Source: Thermobaculum terrenum ATCC BAA-798 (GTDB lineage: Bacteria; Chloroflexota; Chloroflexia; Thermobaculales; Thermobaculaceae). Taken from it: a DNA stretch of 64,000 nucleotides. The stretch lies in contig NC_013526.1 in the NCBI RefSeq assembly GCF_000025005.1, forward strand, positions 496,001-560,000. Direction: 5' to 3'. The position numbers and the translations under genes are program-made. Positions 35,144 to 44,801 of this stretch are shown piece after piece (position 1 is the stretch's first letter; each line of letters begins with the position of its first letter). The notes below the pieces were generated by a model. It was given only the letters and a program-made list of their open reading frames with translations. It was not told the DNA's origin and did not search any database.

Positions 35144-35944
35144 ATGGCCGGCAAGTTGATCACCCGACTGGATCACGTGGTGGTAGCCGTAAGGGACCTG
35201 GCTCAAGGCATCGCCAGGTACAGGGAGATGGGTTTCGACGTCCGACCCGGTGGCAGGCACGAGGGCAGGGGCACCGAGAACGCCATCATACGCTTCGGGC
35301 TGGAGTACATCGAGCTGTTGTCGGTGTACGATAGGGCGGAAGCCGAGAGCGCCGGCATAGGCAGGCGCACGCTCGTGGAGTACCTGGAGCAGTGGGACGG
35401 AGGGCTGATAGGTTGGGCCGCGGCTACCAACGACATAGATGAGGTGGCCGAGCGCCTCCGCAGGCTCGGCAAAAGCTTCGAGGGGCCCTTTGCCATGAGC
35501 AGGCAGAGACCTGACGGCACGAGGCTCTCCTGGAGGCTGCTGATCCCCGAGGGCACACCCTGGAGGCGTCCTTGGCCGTTCGTGATCTCTTGGGATATGT
35601 CGGACGAGGAGAGGCTCGCGCTCGAGGCCCCGGGCGATCACCCCAACGGCGCCACGCGCATCGCCTGCCTCAGCGTGGTGGTCAAGGACCTGGAGAGGAC
35701 GCTGGAGCTGTACCATGAGGCCCTGGGGCTCGTGGAGACCTCGGTATCGCACGTGCAGTACATGGGGGCGCGCAAGGCGGTGTACCTCATCGGCAACACG
35801 AGGGTGGAGTTGCTGTCGCCCACCCGTAAAGGGGTGATCGCCGCGATGCTCGAGGAGCACGGGGAAGGACCCGTGGGGCTGACGCTGGCCACCCCCAACA
35901 AGCTGTTCCAGCTAAGGGAATCCCCGGTCAAGGTAAGGTCTTAG
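35144..35944 (+). CDS. VOC superfamily (glyoxalase-like) protein
   Basis: A 266-residue protein with two vicinal-oxygen-chelate modules: the first starts ITRLDHVVVAVRDLAQGIAR, the second ATRIACLSVVVKDLERTLEL. This matches the glyoxalase-like domain group (PF13468 type), metal-dependent enzymes or binding proteins for small hydrophobic ligands. ATG follows GGAAGGGGAGGGAAC. It is 25 bases upstream of an MFS gene, with which it is probably co-transcribed. Confidence 0.82.
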   Translation: MAGKLITRLDHVVVAVRDLAQGIARYREMGFDVRPGGRHEGRGTENAIIRFGLEYIELLSVYDRAEAESAGIGRRTLVEYLEQWDGGLIGWAAATNDIDEVAERLRRLGKSFEGPFAMSRQRPDGTRLSWRLLIPEGTPWRRPWPFVISWDMSDEERLALEAPGDHPNGATRIACLSVVVKDLERTLELYHEALGLVETSVSHVQYMGARKAVYLIGNTRVELLSPTRKGVIAAMLEEHGEGPVGLTLATPNKLFQLRESPVKVRS

Positions 35945-35969
35945 GGGAGAATCCTGGTAAACTGGGACT

Positions 35970-37223
35970 ATGCAATCTCTCCCCGGGGGTAAAGAGTTGG
36001 TCCAAAGGCATACATCTGCACTCCGTCCCCAGGTGTGGATGCGGCTCTGCTACTGGTGGTGGTTTGCCGCGATCGGGGCTTTCACACCGTTCGCGTCTCT
36101 CTATTACAGGGAGATGGGGCTGGAGGGCATACAGATAGGGGTACTGACGGCGATGAGCTCCGTGGGCACAGCCTTCCTCGCACCTGTGTGGGGGGCGATG
36201 GCTGACAAGTACGCCGTGCACAAGGGGCTGCTGGGGGGGCTGCTGCTGGGCGGCGCCCTGGGAGCGTTGCTGCTGGCGAGGGCAGGAAGCTTCCCGCACG
36301 CCCTCCTGGCGGTAGCGCTGCTCGCCGCCTGCGTATCGCCGGTGCCCTCCTTCCTCGACTCCTACGCGGTCCAGATCAGCGAGCGCAGCGGCACATCCTA
36401 CGGTGCGATGCGCGTGTGGGGGTCCATAGCCTACATCCTGGCGACCTGGAGCTTGGGGCACCTCATGGGGGTGGAGGTATCTCGCCTCTTCATCTACTGC
36501 TACGCGGCCTGCCTGCTGCTGACAATGCTCTCGAGCTGGGGGCTGCCGAGGTTACGCGAGCACGCGGTGCACGCCATGTGGTCCAGCTTCAAGAGGGTGC
36601 TGAGCAAGCGAGCTCTGGTCGTGTTCCTGCTGCTGACCTACGTCATCGCCGCGGCGATGAGCACGATGTACTCCTTCTTCGGGATATACGTGAGGGAGAT
36701 AGGGGGCACGACCACCATGCTGGGGACGGCGTCCTCCCTGGCGGCGATCAGCGAGCTGCCGATCATCGCGGGCAGCGGCTTGCTGGTGCGGGTCCTGGGC
36801 CCTCGCAGGCTCCTGATGATCGCCGTGGCCTCGTACACCGTCAGGCTGGGGGTGTACGGCTTCCTCCCCTATACCCATTGGGTACTGGGCATCCAGCTCA
36901 TCCACGGGCTGTGCTTTGGCGCCTACCTGGTGTCCACGGTCACCCTCGCCCATCGGCTGGCGGGAAGGGAGCTGGCGGCCACCGCGCAGGCCATGCTGGC
37001 CTCCATATCCATGGGCTTCGGGAGCATCACCGGCTCCGTGATGGGCGGTGCCCTGCTGGACGCGCTGGGCACGGTGGGCATCTACAAGCTGGCCGCTGGG
37101 ATGATGCTGGCGGCGCTCGCCGCGCTCACTCTCAGCATGCACCTGCTGGAGGAGGGGGAAGAGACGCAAGCCACACCGGCGGAGGCCAGCGAGGCCGCCG
37201 CTAGCCCCACGGGGCAACCGTAG
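35970..37223 (+). CDS. MFS transporter, sugar/nucleoside-symporter-like
   Basis: A 417-residue, 12-helix transporter. MRLCYWWWFAAIGAFTPFAS in helix 1, WGAMADKYAVHKGLL after helix 2 and YGAMRVWGSIAYILATWSLG in helix 4 are features of the MFS_1-like/LacY-NupG group. The start is uncertain: ATG at 35970 has a weak ribosome site and ATG at 36039 begins exactly at helix 1. It follows the VOC gene. The Arg in MRVWGS matches that group. Confidence 0.85.
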   Translation: MQSLPGGKELVQRHTSALRPQVWMRLCYWWWFAAIGAFTPFASLYYREMGLEGIQIGVLTAMSSVGTAFLAPVWGAMADKYAVHKGLLGGLLLGGALGALLLARAGSFPHALLAVALLAACVSPVPSFLDSYAVQISERSGTSYGAMRVWGSIAYILATWSLGHLMGVEVSRLFIYCYAACLLLTMLSSWGLPRLREHAVHAMWSSFKRVLSKRALVVFLLLTYVIAAAMSTMYSFFGIYVREIGGTTTMLGTASSLAAISELPIIAGSGLLVRVLGPRRLLMIAVASYTVRLGVYGFLPYTHWVLGIQLIHGLCFGAYLVSTVTLAHRLAGRELAATAQAMLASISMGFGSITGSVMGGALLDALGTVGIYKLAAGMMLAALAALTLSMHLLEEGEETQATPAEASEAAASPTGQP

Positions 37224-37287
37224 GCCGCATCTCCCCGGTACAGGCCCTGAGCACCGCAAGGCGGAGAGCACCCAGGCACGCAGGGCG

Positions 37288-37940
37288 TCAGAGCAGTCCG
37301 TATGATACACAGCGTGCAGAGACCGTAGACACCACACGCACCCGGCTCCAGCATGGTACCTGAGGACGGAGACGTGCTTCGTGGCAGATCAGGTGGGCAT
37401 CGACGTACCGCAGATCCTGCGGCTGGTGGGTGGACACCAGGCAGCTCCTGCCATCCTCCACCAACCGCTGCAGCCTGCCCAGGATCCGCAGCCTGGAGGT
37501 GGGATCCACACCGCTGGTGGGCTCTTCCAACAGGTACAGCCGCCGATCGATCCTCGTCAGCAGCGTCACGAACAGCCACCTGGCTCCCCAGCGGAAGCCT
37601 TGCCCAGCTTGAGGTCCCACAGGTGGGCCAGCATCTCTCGCTCCCTGGCGTCCAATCCCTCCTGGTAGTCCTCCACCCTGTGGCTGGCCCTTAGCCCTCC
37701 CAGCCGGCAGAGGCACTTGGCCAAATCCCTACCTCGCATCTGTGGGGAGAAGAACAGCTCCTGGGTGAGGTACAGTATCTGGGCCATGGGAAGCAGCTCC
37801 ATCTGCCCGCTGGCTGGCAGGATGCCGGTCATGCAGTCCAGCAGGGTGATCCTATCAGCGCCGTGGGACTCCACCAGGACGTTGAGCTTGTCCGGCACCA
37901 GCCGGCAAGTCACCCCCCTGAGCGCGCCCTGCTCTGGCAA
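37288..37940 (-). pseudogene. Decayed ABC transporter ATPase
   Basis: Two frames together cover an ABC ATPase. The 5' part (37940-37566) has ALRGVTCRLVPDKLNVLV and LLDCMTGILPASGQ, but the Walker A segment reads ESHGADRIT instead of GPNGAGKTT and the signature reads KASAGE. A shift near 37600 leads into the second frame with LFVTLLTRIDRRLYLLEEPT, SGVDPTSRLRILGRLQRLVE and CLVSTHQPQDLRYVDAHL, a readable Walker B, D-loop and H-loop. Loss of both nucleotide motifs plus a frameshift makes it a relic. No permease remains beside it. Confidence 0.82.
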
Positions 37941-38023
37941 CTACCAGAACCCCAGGAGAGGTGATGGTCGATATCCGCCAGACCGGGAGGTAGGCATGGT
38001 CTTTGGAACAGGTCAGCTCTAAG

Positions 38024-38048
38024 GTGTTAGATGAGGCATGTCTAACAC
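38024..38048. repeat. Hairpin downstream of the LacI gene
   Basis: GTGTTAGA (38024-38031) and TCTAACAC (38041-38048) form a perfect eight-pair stem around a nine-base loop, 50 bases past the lacI-like stop. No U-tract follows on either strand, so termination is only a guess; an operator is the alternative. Confidence 0.4.
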
Positions 38049-38098
38049 AAGCGCTGAGGTGGATACCGGAAGCAGCCTCCACTATGTCCCAGCATAGC

Positions 38099-39139
38099 TC
38101 AGGGCAGCGTACACCGCTCCGACTCTTGATCAATGTTCCGACGACAGCCACAGGACTCCCTCAACATGAGCTGCGTAGGCAGTACAACCCTACGAGGCTC
38201 CCCCGTGTACTCCCCGTTCAGCCTCTCCAGCAACATGCGGGCCCCCAACCTACCCATCTCCTCAGTAGGCTGTCGTACCATAGTGAGCGTCGGGTGCAGG
38301 AGCTCAGCCAGCTCGAAGTCATCGAAGCCGACCAAGGTGACGTCTTCCGGTACCCTGAGACCGAGAGTTCGCAGCGTCTGCAGCGCCCCAAGTGTAGCTA
38401 GGTTATTTACGCAGAACAGCGCTGTAGGGGGCAACGGGAGCTCGAGCAGCCTGCGAGTGGCGGCTGCCGCCCTGGGCGCGTCCGGGGCATCTAGCTCCAC
38501 CATGGGCTCCAAACCCGACTCCCGAAGGGCCTGCTCATACCCCGCAAGCCTCTCGCGCACAGTGTAGAGCTGATGCTCAGCTCCCACAAAGCCAATCCTC
38601 CTGTGCCCGTGCAGGATAAGGTGCCGCAGGGCAGCATATGTGCCGCTGCGGTTCTCTACCAGCACAGTGTCCACGCCCAGCCCGTCCACTGGTCGGTCGA
38701 TCGCCACGACCACCAGTCCCGCCTGGATCTCCCGACGAAGGTAGTCATGCCCGTTAGGCGCCGGCACCAACAGCAGGCCCTCGAGTCGGCGCCGGAACAG
38801 CATCTCGACGTACTCTCGCTCCCTGTCCACGTCCTCGGAGGAGGCACACAGCACCAGCGAGTAGCCAGCTCGCCTCGACTCGTCCTCGACGGCCTTCGCG
38901 ATGGAGGCGTAGAAGGGATTAGAGATATCAGCGATCAGCAGGCCGAGCATGCGCGAGCCGCCGCCCTTGAGGCTGCGCGCTACCTCGTTGGGGCGGTAGC
39001 CCAGCCTCCTCACCGATGCCAGCACACGCTCCCTCGTCCCTGGGCTGACGTGCTCCTCGCCGTTAACGACGCGCGACACCGTCTTTATAGATACCCCGGC
39101 ATCCCGGGCGACGTCGTGTAGGGTCACCTGTCTCTTCAC
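38099..39139 (-). CDS. LacI family transcriptional regulator
   Basis: A 346-residue repressor. The helix-turn-helix is VTLHDVARDAGVSIKTVSRV with the hinge RPNEVARSLKGG, followed by the periplasmic-binding-like sugar sensor (ISNPFYASIAKAVEDESRRA, later GFDDFELAELLHPTLT). It lies 43 bases after the D-lyxose isomerase-like gene on the same strand, so it probably represses sugar use through that gene in response to a sugar. Confidence 0.92.
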   Translation of the reverse strand: MKRQVTLHDVARDAGVSIKTVSRVVNGEEHVSPGTRERVLASVRRLGYRPNEVARSLKGGGSRMLGLLIADISNPFYASIAKAVEDESRRAGYSLVLCASSEDVDREREYVEMLFRRRLEGLLLVPAPNGHDYLRREIQAGLVVVAIDRPVDGLGVDTVLVENRSGTYAALRHLILHGHRRIGFVGAEHQLYTVRERLAGYEQALRESGLEPMVELDAPDAPRAAAATRRLLELPLPPTALFCVNNLATLGALQTLRTLGLRVPEDVTLVGFDDFELAELLHPTLTMVRQPTEEMGRLGARMLLERLNGEYTGEPRRVVLPTQLMLRESCGCRRNIDQESERCTLP

Positions 39140-39182
39140 GTCCCACCTCTAGCAGCTCTATGGGACATTCTAGCTCAAATCG

Positions 39183-40082
<900 letters not shown>

Positions 40083-40706
40083 GTGAGCATGAGGATGCTG
40101 TATTGGGCCGCCGCCCTGCTGTCGATAGTGTTAGCTGTGGTGATCTATCTCAGCATGAGGGACGGAGAGGATGTCACGAGTAGAAGACACCCCCCAACCC
40201 CTACGTTTGTCTTGCTGCCGAGCCCAACGATCCGCGTGATCCCCACCGCGGTGCTTCCAAGTGCTATGCCTACTGTGTGGACGCCGACCCCAACCCCAAT
40301 GCACCTGGCCACTCCCACCCCGACGTCCCCTCCGGTTCCATCCGAAGATCAAGCGGAGAAAGTAGTGCACGCCTACTTTGAGTCTATCGACTCCGAGGAC
40401 TACGAGGGGGCGCTCGCACGAACTCACGGCAGAGCAAGGGAGCAGACATCACAGATCGTGGACGAGATCAGGAGCCAGGAGCAAGAGAGTGGACAGCAAG
40501 CGGACATCCGTGTCACCCAGCTCCAGCTAAGCTCTCAACCAGCGCATGGATCTGTCAGACCGGTGGACGTCGTGGCCACGGTTGGAGCCTATGCAGACCT
40601 GGGGATAGCGGAGGTAGAGGTCCAGGAGCTGCACACGGAGGCGGTGTTCGACGTCGCCTTGGTGGAGGGTGAGCCTAAGATAGTGGACATCCGGCAGCGC
40701 TCCTAG
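40083..40706 (+). CDS. Membrane-anchored protein with Pro/Thr stalk and NTF2-like domain
   Basis: A 207-residue protein. An N-terminal helix (YWAAALLSIVLAVVIYL) anchors it outside the cell, followed by a Pro/Thr-rich stalk (about 35-90) and a small domain beginning AEKVVHAYFESIDSEDYEGA, which looks like the DUF4878/NTF2-like fold. GTG at 40083 follows GGAAGG by six bases; ATG at 40089 is the alternative. Role unknown; similar linkers occur in the other lipoproteins of this window. Confidence 0.7.
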   Translation: MSMRMLYWAAALLSIVLAVVIYLSMRDGEDVTSRRHPPTPTFVLLPSPTIRVIPTAVLPSAMPTVWTPTPTPMHLATPTPTSPPVPSEDQAEKVVHAYFESIDSEDYEGALARTHGRAREQTSQIVDEIRSQEQESGQQADIRVTQLQLSSQPAHGSVRPVDVVATVGAYADLGIAEVEVQELHTEAVFDVALVEGEPKIVDIRQRS

Positions 40707-40764
40707 CTTCGCTCTACGTGTATGCTTAGGTATAAGGCAAGCCTCGTACACCAACCTAGATGCT

Positions 40765-40773
40765 TGCTATAAT
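40765..40773 (+). promoter_or_regulatory. Extended -10 promoter of the SAVED gene
   Basis: TGCTATAAT is an extended -10 element (TGnTATAAT) 54 bases before the SAVED start. The -35 region is poor (CGTACA), as is common for extended -10 promoters. Confidence 0.5.
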
Positions 40774-40827
40774 CGCATTACCGAGATTCAGCAGCAAAGT
40801 AGACACGGTATACCGAGTTTTCGGGGT

Positions 40828-41921
40828 ATGGGATTAGGACTTTACAGGACCAGGCTAAGATTAGGCTGGAACTCCCTCTCCAAGGCTTTCGAGAGGAACC
40901 AGACGCTTGTGGGCAACACCTTGGCCATCATCTTTGGTGTGCCCTTCCTGTCCTTTCTGCCGTCGGGTGTGCGCTGGGGAGTACCTATAGCTATGGTGAT
41001 GTTCACTATCTATAGGGTGCTGAAGGAGTACAGGATCATAAGGAACTCGCTAACAACCCCACATATTCCCCTTATAGTGATCGTTGGCAAGGAGAAGCAT
41101 GTGCGAGAGGAGATAGAGCGAGAGGTACGTGAGATATTGAGTCCACTAGGCTTTCGCCGGAGGACTATGAGCGCTGGTGGAAGTTGTCCCGTGAAGACTA
41201 CATCATCTATAAAGATGATGACCTGTCCAGAAAGATGCAAGAATGGGAGGCTTTGGTCAAGAAATTTCGCAAGGCTGTGGACCACATCGAATCTCGGGTG
41301 AGGAGAGACGTCGTGTTCCACATTTTCCTGAACTGTCCAGCTGCCCTGGCCGTGGGGCTTGGAGCGAGCATAGACTGTCTCAAGAAGGTGGTCGTGTACC
41401 ACTACAACGTCGCACCCGAACCAGTCTCAGAGCTCAACGGATCTCTATCTGGGAGTTATCGCTATCTGCGTGTCATAGATCTATCAAATATTTCCCCACA
41501 TATCCTGAAGCAACGGGTGGGCCCAAACTATGATTACATAAATAAGCAACAAGTACTGATTACTGATGGCAACGACGTGTGTATGGCTCTGGGCCTGAGC
41601 TCGCACAATCCGGGGGCTGCAGCTCGATCTTTCGCTCAGAAGAATAAATGGTCCCTCATCTGCTTGGACAACAAATATAATGGGCACTTGAGTAGAGACC
41701 AAGACTGGCTACAGGTGATGCGCGAGGTGGTGAGTGAGTTGCTGCGTCTGGGAGGGCAAGAGGGTGTTAGGATACACCTGGTGCTCAGCGCTCCCATCGC
41801 TATGGCGTTTGCTATAGGTATGGGGCTAGGGATGCAGATGCAGGTGACTGTGTACAACTGGTTTAGGGAAAGACAAACCTACATAAGAGTGCTGGACCTG
41901 AACAAACTCCAACTATTATAA
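40828..41921 (+). CDS. Two-TM SAVED-domain protein, frameshifted (CBASS effector type)
   Basis: Two overlapping frames make one protein of about 364 residues. Frame 1 has a two-helix hairpin (LAIIFGVPFLSFL and GVPIAMVMFTIYRVL, about 31-65). After GGC TTT at 41152-41154 the frame must step back one base, giving LGF-SPEDYERWWKLSREDY. Frame 2 carries two CARF-like halves: DVVFHIFLNCPAALAVGLGA with VVVYHYN, and RIHLVLSAPIAMAFAIGMGL with VTVYNWF. That is the SAVED fold, which binds cyclic oligonucleotides, and 2TM-SAVED (Cap14-like) proteins are membrane effectors of CBASS. No CD-NTase or CRISPR gene is visible nearby. The shift may be mutation, sequencing error or separate translation of frame 2. 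Confidence 0.7.
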
Positions 41922-42216
41922 GCTAGCACGACCAGCCTATTGAGTGGTTCTGAGGCACGAGACGCGGCAGAGTGGGGAAACTGGTTGTCTTCCACATGCG
42001 CACGACATTGCTGGGATGGTAATGCTAATCTGATGATATCCTAACCTGATAGATCTCAGGCTGAAGTGTTACTCTCTTAGAGTTCAGACAGTGCTTAGAA
42101 TGGCTTCGCGGGATAGCATCGATATGAGTCAGCCTCGAGCGCGCAATCTAGTTCCCGCGATAGCCTCTTAGACCAGTACTAGGGGGTTCCAAAGGATTAG
42201 TATGTTTACTTCTTGG
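41922..42216. other. Non-coding gap after the SAVED gene
   Basis: About 295 A/T-richer bases between convergent genes. No coding frame with a ribosome site, no attachment-site-like repeat and no tRNA were recognised. Confidence 0.5.
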
Positions 42217-42552
42217 TCAGGTGCCAAATCTGGCCTCTATATCCTGCAGGAACCTGCCCACACTTGACTCAGGCTTCACGATAGCGAGGCCTGACAGGAC
42301 CGGTATAAGCAGGTAGATCGGAGCTGCGGGCAGCAGGCACAGCATCCCAAGGCCAAGGGTGAAGATGGCACATCCTGCGGAGAGCAGGCCAAGAACCCAC
42401 CAACCAAGGAGCAGTGCCACGCCTAGTTTGATGGAGCTGCGGCGTTGCTCGCTGAAGCCCAGGATAATGTGACCCACCCCCAGGAAGCCCATCCAACCTA
42501 GCAGCACCTCGATTATGGCAGCAAAAAGCCTGGTGTTCCCCGAATCGTTCAT
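42217..42552 (-). CDS. Small membrane protein of unknown function
   Basis: A 111-residue protein with about three helices, beginning MNDSGNTRLFAAIIEVLLGW; later HIILGFSEQRRSSIKLGVAL and LLPAAPIYLLIPVLSGLAIV. The first loop recalls TM2-domain proteins, but the motif is incomplete. ATG at 42552 has AAGGAG six bases upstream; the frame runs to 42741 without a better start. It lies between the SAVED gene and the recombinase-like gene. Confidence 0.65.
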   Translation of the reverse strand: MNDSGNTRLFAAIIEVLLGWMGFLGVGHIILGFSEQRRSSIKLGVALLLGWWVLGLLSAGCAIFTLGLGMLCLLPAAPIYLLIPVLSGLAIVKPESSVGRFLQDIEARFGT

Positions 42553-42770
42553 GTAGACTCCTTCCCCCTCACTGAGATAGATAGCATCTAGTTTACAACA
42601 TCTCGTTGTTAGGTCGGTAAACTCGCGCCCAAGACGTGGGTTTCGTGGGGTGTGCGAGCGACCATGGTCTCCGTGTGAATGCTCTGGATGGGTCGCACCG
42701 TTTATTGTTGGGATGTACCCTGCTCGAAAGAGATTAGACATATCTGGCTGTGGAGGCTACAATCTATAGC

Positions 42771-43199
42771 ATGAGTACTCAGAGAGAAGACACGCACAAA
42801 GTCGGTGCTGGCCGCCTGGCGGCGATCTACACCAGGAAGCCTGTGGGCTCAGATCGGGACAGGACCCCTCCGGAGAGGCAGCGCGAGATGTGCGAGGAGC
42901 TGGCGGTGGACCTGGGATACACCACGAGCGAGGAGCTGGTGTTTGCCGACGAGGGGCCTCCCACCAGCGACTCGCGGCCCGGGCTGTTGGCGCTGATGCA
43001 GGCTCTAATAGAGGGCAGGGCATCGGCGGTGATCGTTGATCGGGTGGACAGGATAGCTCGCTACGAGACGAAGATGCTCGAGCTGTTCCTAAATGGCCTG
43101 CGTAACAGGCATATACCGATCTACGTAGCGAGGATGCCCAGGGGCTACAGGTATGACCTGGAGTCCGGCAGGATAGTGCAGGACGAAGAACGTGCTTAG
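42771..43199 (+). CDS. Stand-alone resolvase N-terminal domain with altered active site
   Basis: A 142-residue protein with the serine-recombinase catalytic fold: LAAIYTRKPVGSDRDRTPPE, RQREMCEELAVDLGY, then DSRPGLLALMQALIEGRASA and VIVDRVDRIARYE. In active family members the first block reads YxRVSxDxQ with the nucleophile Ser; here that position is Pro (YTRKP). The DNA-binding part is absent. It may be a dead fragment of a mobile element or a domesticated regulator. A GTG at 42750 could add seven residues. Its last four bases overlap the GH43 gene. Confidence 0.72.
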   Translation: MSTQREDTHKVGAGRLAAIYTRKPVGSDRDRTPPERQREMCEELAVDLGYTTSEELVFADEGPPTSDSRPGLLALMQALIEGRASAVIVDRVDRIARYETKMLELFLNGLRNRHIPIYVARMPRGYRYDLESGRIVQDEERA

Positions 43200-44254
43200 G
43201 GGATGGGCTGGGGCTCACAGGTGGGGCCCAGCACCTTGGGTTTGCCACGCTCTACAACGAGCCTGTTGATCCAGAGCACCCGTCCGGGCTCTATCGAACC
43301 TATAGCGTCAGGGTGCCAGGCGTGGTAGACGAACCAAGGTCGGCCCTGCTTATCTACCGTAATGGAGTTGTGACCTGGTCCGGCCGCGTCGCACCTTGAG
43401 CGCAGGATGGGGTTTTCTGGCGCCTTCTTGCATGGTCCTAACGGGCTCTGACAGGTGGCGTACCCTACGGCATAGTCCGAGGTGTTATAGGCGTTGGCAG
43501 AGTAGAACAGGTAGTATCGTCCCTCGTGCTTCCACATGAACGGTGCCTCGATCCAATTGATCTCCCAGTTGGGTTCTCCAGCCAGCAGGCGCTTGGGTTT
43601 GCCGACCATCCTGCGACCATCAGGGGAAAGCCTTACGCCGTAGATGTAAGTATTTATCCCTATCCTGTTGCCGTCATTCTTCCAATAAAGGTACAGACTG
43701 CCATCATCATCTCGGAAGGGGTCTGCGTCTATCGCCCCCCCCTCTTCCTGCTGACAGATGAATGGCTTCTTGCTCCGATCCACGTAGGGCCCCAATGGCC
43801 TGCGACTCTCCGCTATACCGATGCACTGCAGCCCGACGTCGATCCACTCCGCCGTGTAATACATGAGGTACAGACCATTGCGTAGCTTGAGCACCTCCGG
43901 TGCCCAGGTGTTGCCAGCCGTCCACTCGGCCATCTTGGGCATGGCATCCGGGCCCTCCTCCCAGTGCACTAGATCCTTGGATATAAGAGTGGGGTAGTGC
44001 TTGCCTCCCGAGGTGGTTGAGAAGGCATAGTAAGTGTCTCCCTCCTTGAGGACGAACGGGTCCGGGAAGTTGCTATCGTACACTGGGTTGGTGAAAGTCC
44101 CTGTCGGGGTGCCCATGTTACCCTCCTTTCTGGGGACCGTGGGTGTGGAAAGCAATGCTGTGTTCGTAGGTGTGCTGCTTGTGGGGGAAGTGCTTCCCCC
44201 ACAAGCAGCCAGCAGTACGCAGGCTGTCATCAAGATCCACTTTATGTGCCGCAT
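43196..44254 (-). CDS. GH43 family glycosidase, lipoprotein
   Basis: A 352-residue surface lipoprotein. The lipobox LLAAC places the lipid Cys at about 18, followed by a Ser/Thr/Pro linker and the five-bladed propeller. The catalytic residues are the Asp in SNFPDPFVLK, the Asp in GAIDADPFRDDDG and the Glu in WIEAPFMW, as in GH43 arabinanases/xylosidases. GPGHNSITVDKQGRPWFVYH is the usual last blade. The codons just after the lipobox form a 17-pair perfect hairpin. It probably trims arabinose- or xylose-containing glycans at the cell surface. Confidence 0.92.
   Translation of the reverse strand: MRHIKWILMTACVLLAACGGSTSPTSSTPTNTALLSTPTVPRKEGNMGTPTGTFTNPVYDSNFPDPFVLKEGDTYYAFSTTSGGKHYPTLISKDLVHWEEGPDAMPKMAEWTAGNTWAPEVLKLRNGLYLMYYTAEWIDVGLQCIGIAESRRPLGPYVDRSKKPFICQQEEGGAIDADPFRDDDGSLYLYWKNDGNRIGINTYIYGVRLSPDGRRMVGKPKRLLAGEPNWEINWIEAPFMWKHEGRYYLFYSANAYNTSDYAVGYATCQSPLGPCKKAPENPILRSRCDAAGPGHNSITVDKQGRPWFVYHAWHPDAIGSIEPGRVLWINRLVVERGKPKVLGPTCEPQPIP
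44174..44209. repeat. Perfect 17-bp inverted repeat inside the GH43 signal/linker codons
   Basis: GCTGCTTGTGGGGGAAG (44174-44190), two bases, then its exact complement (44193-44209). It begins 45 bases after the start codon in the mRNA and encodes AACGGSTSPTSS, the residues around the lipid-modified Cys. Such a stem would be very stable. Confidence 0.9.
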
Positions 44255-44411
44255 CTACCTCTTCCCATCAGGATAGTTGGCAGTATAGCATCAACGCGCT
44301 CCCCTGTCATGCAGGACGAGACGTAGACACCCTTGCTTTCGAGACCATATATCATCCCGAATGTGGTCTGCAGGAACTAGACCTGGTTCTTGCTATAGGC
44401 TAACCATGTGA

Positions 44412-44718
44412 CCGTCAGCCTGGAGGTCACAGTGTGTATCTTCGGTGCCCAGGCAATAGGGGCAGGCAAGCTGGAGAGGCTGCGTGGGGTGCTGCGCAGC
44501 GGGGTGGGGCTCAACTACCTGGTGGGTGGGATGCTGGTGGTGGGAGTGTACCTGTTTGCCAGGGAGATCCTGGGGCTGTTTCTGACCGATGGGAGGACGC
44601 TGGAGATAGCCAGGGAGCTGCTGTACATCACTTTGTGGGGCTACCTGGTGTTCGGGCATGCCCAGGTGTTCGCGGCGCTGATGAGGGCAAGTGGGAAGGG
44701 CAGAGACCACATCCCGCA
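44412..44718 (+). pseudogene. Rearranged partial copy of the MATE-MFS junction
   Basis: 44412-44695 repeats codons of the MATE gene (minus strand 2880-2597) with about nine differences by eye, including GAGKLERLRGVLRSGVGLNY and LYITLWGYLVFGHAQVFAAL. At 44696 it jumps to the first 22 bases of the MFS gene (2377-2356), skipping 219 bases. No start codon, no full domain; the open frame to 44929 is chance. High identity implies a recent event or gene conversion. Confidence 0.9.
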
Positions 44719-44801
44719 TACCCCCTTGGACCCTCATCCTAGGGTATCAAGCTGGCAGCAATCCCCACCAGGAGACCCACACAGGACCGGCTTGAGAGTA
44801 G

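Noticed and set aside
41149-41157. Programmed -1 frameshift in the SAVED gene
   Set aside because: The bases A GGC TTT C do not allow tandem re-pairing of P- and A-site tRNAs, and no stimulator hairpin was seen, so a mutation or error is favoured.
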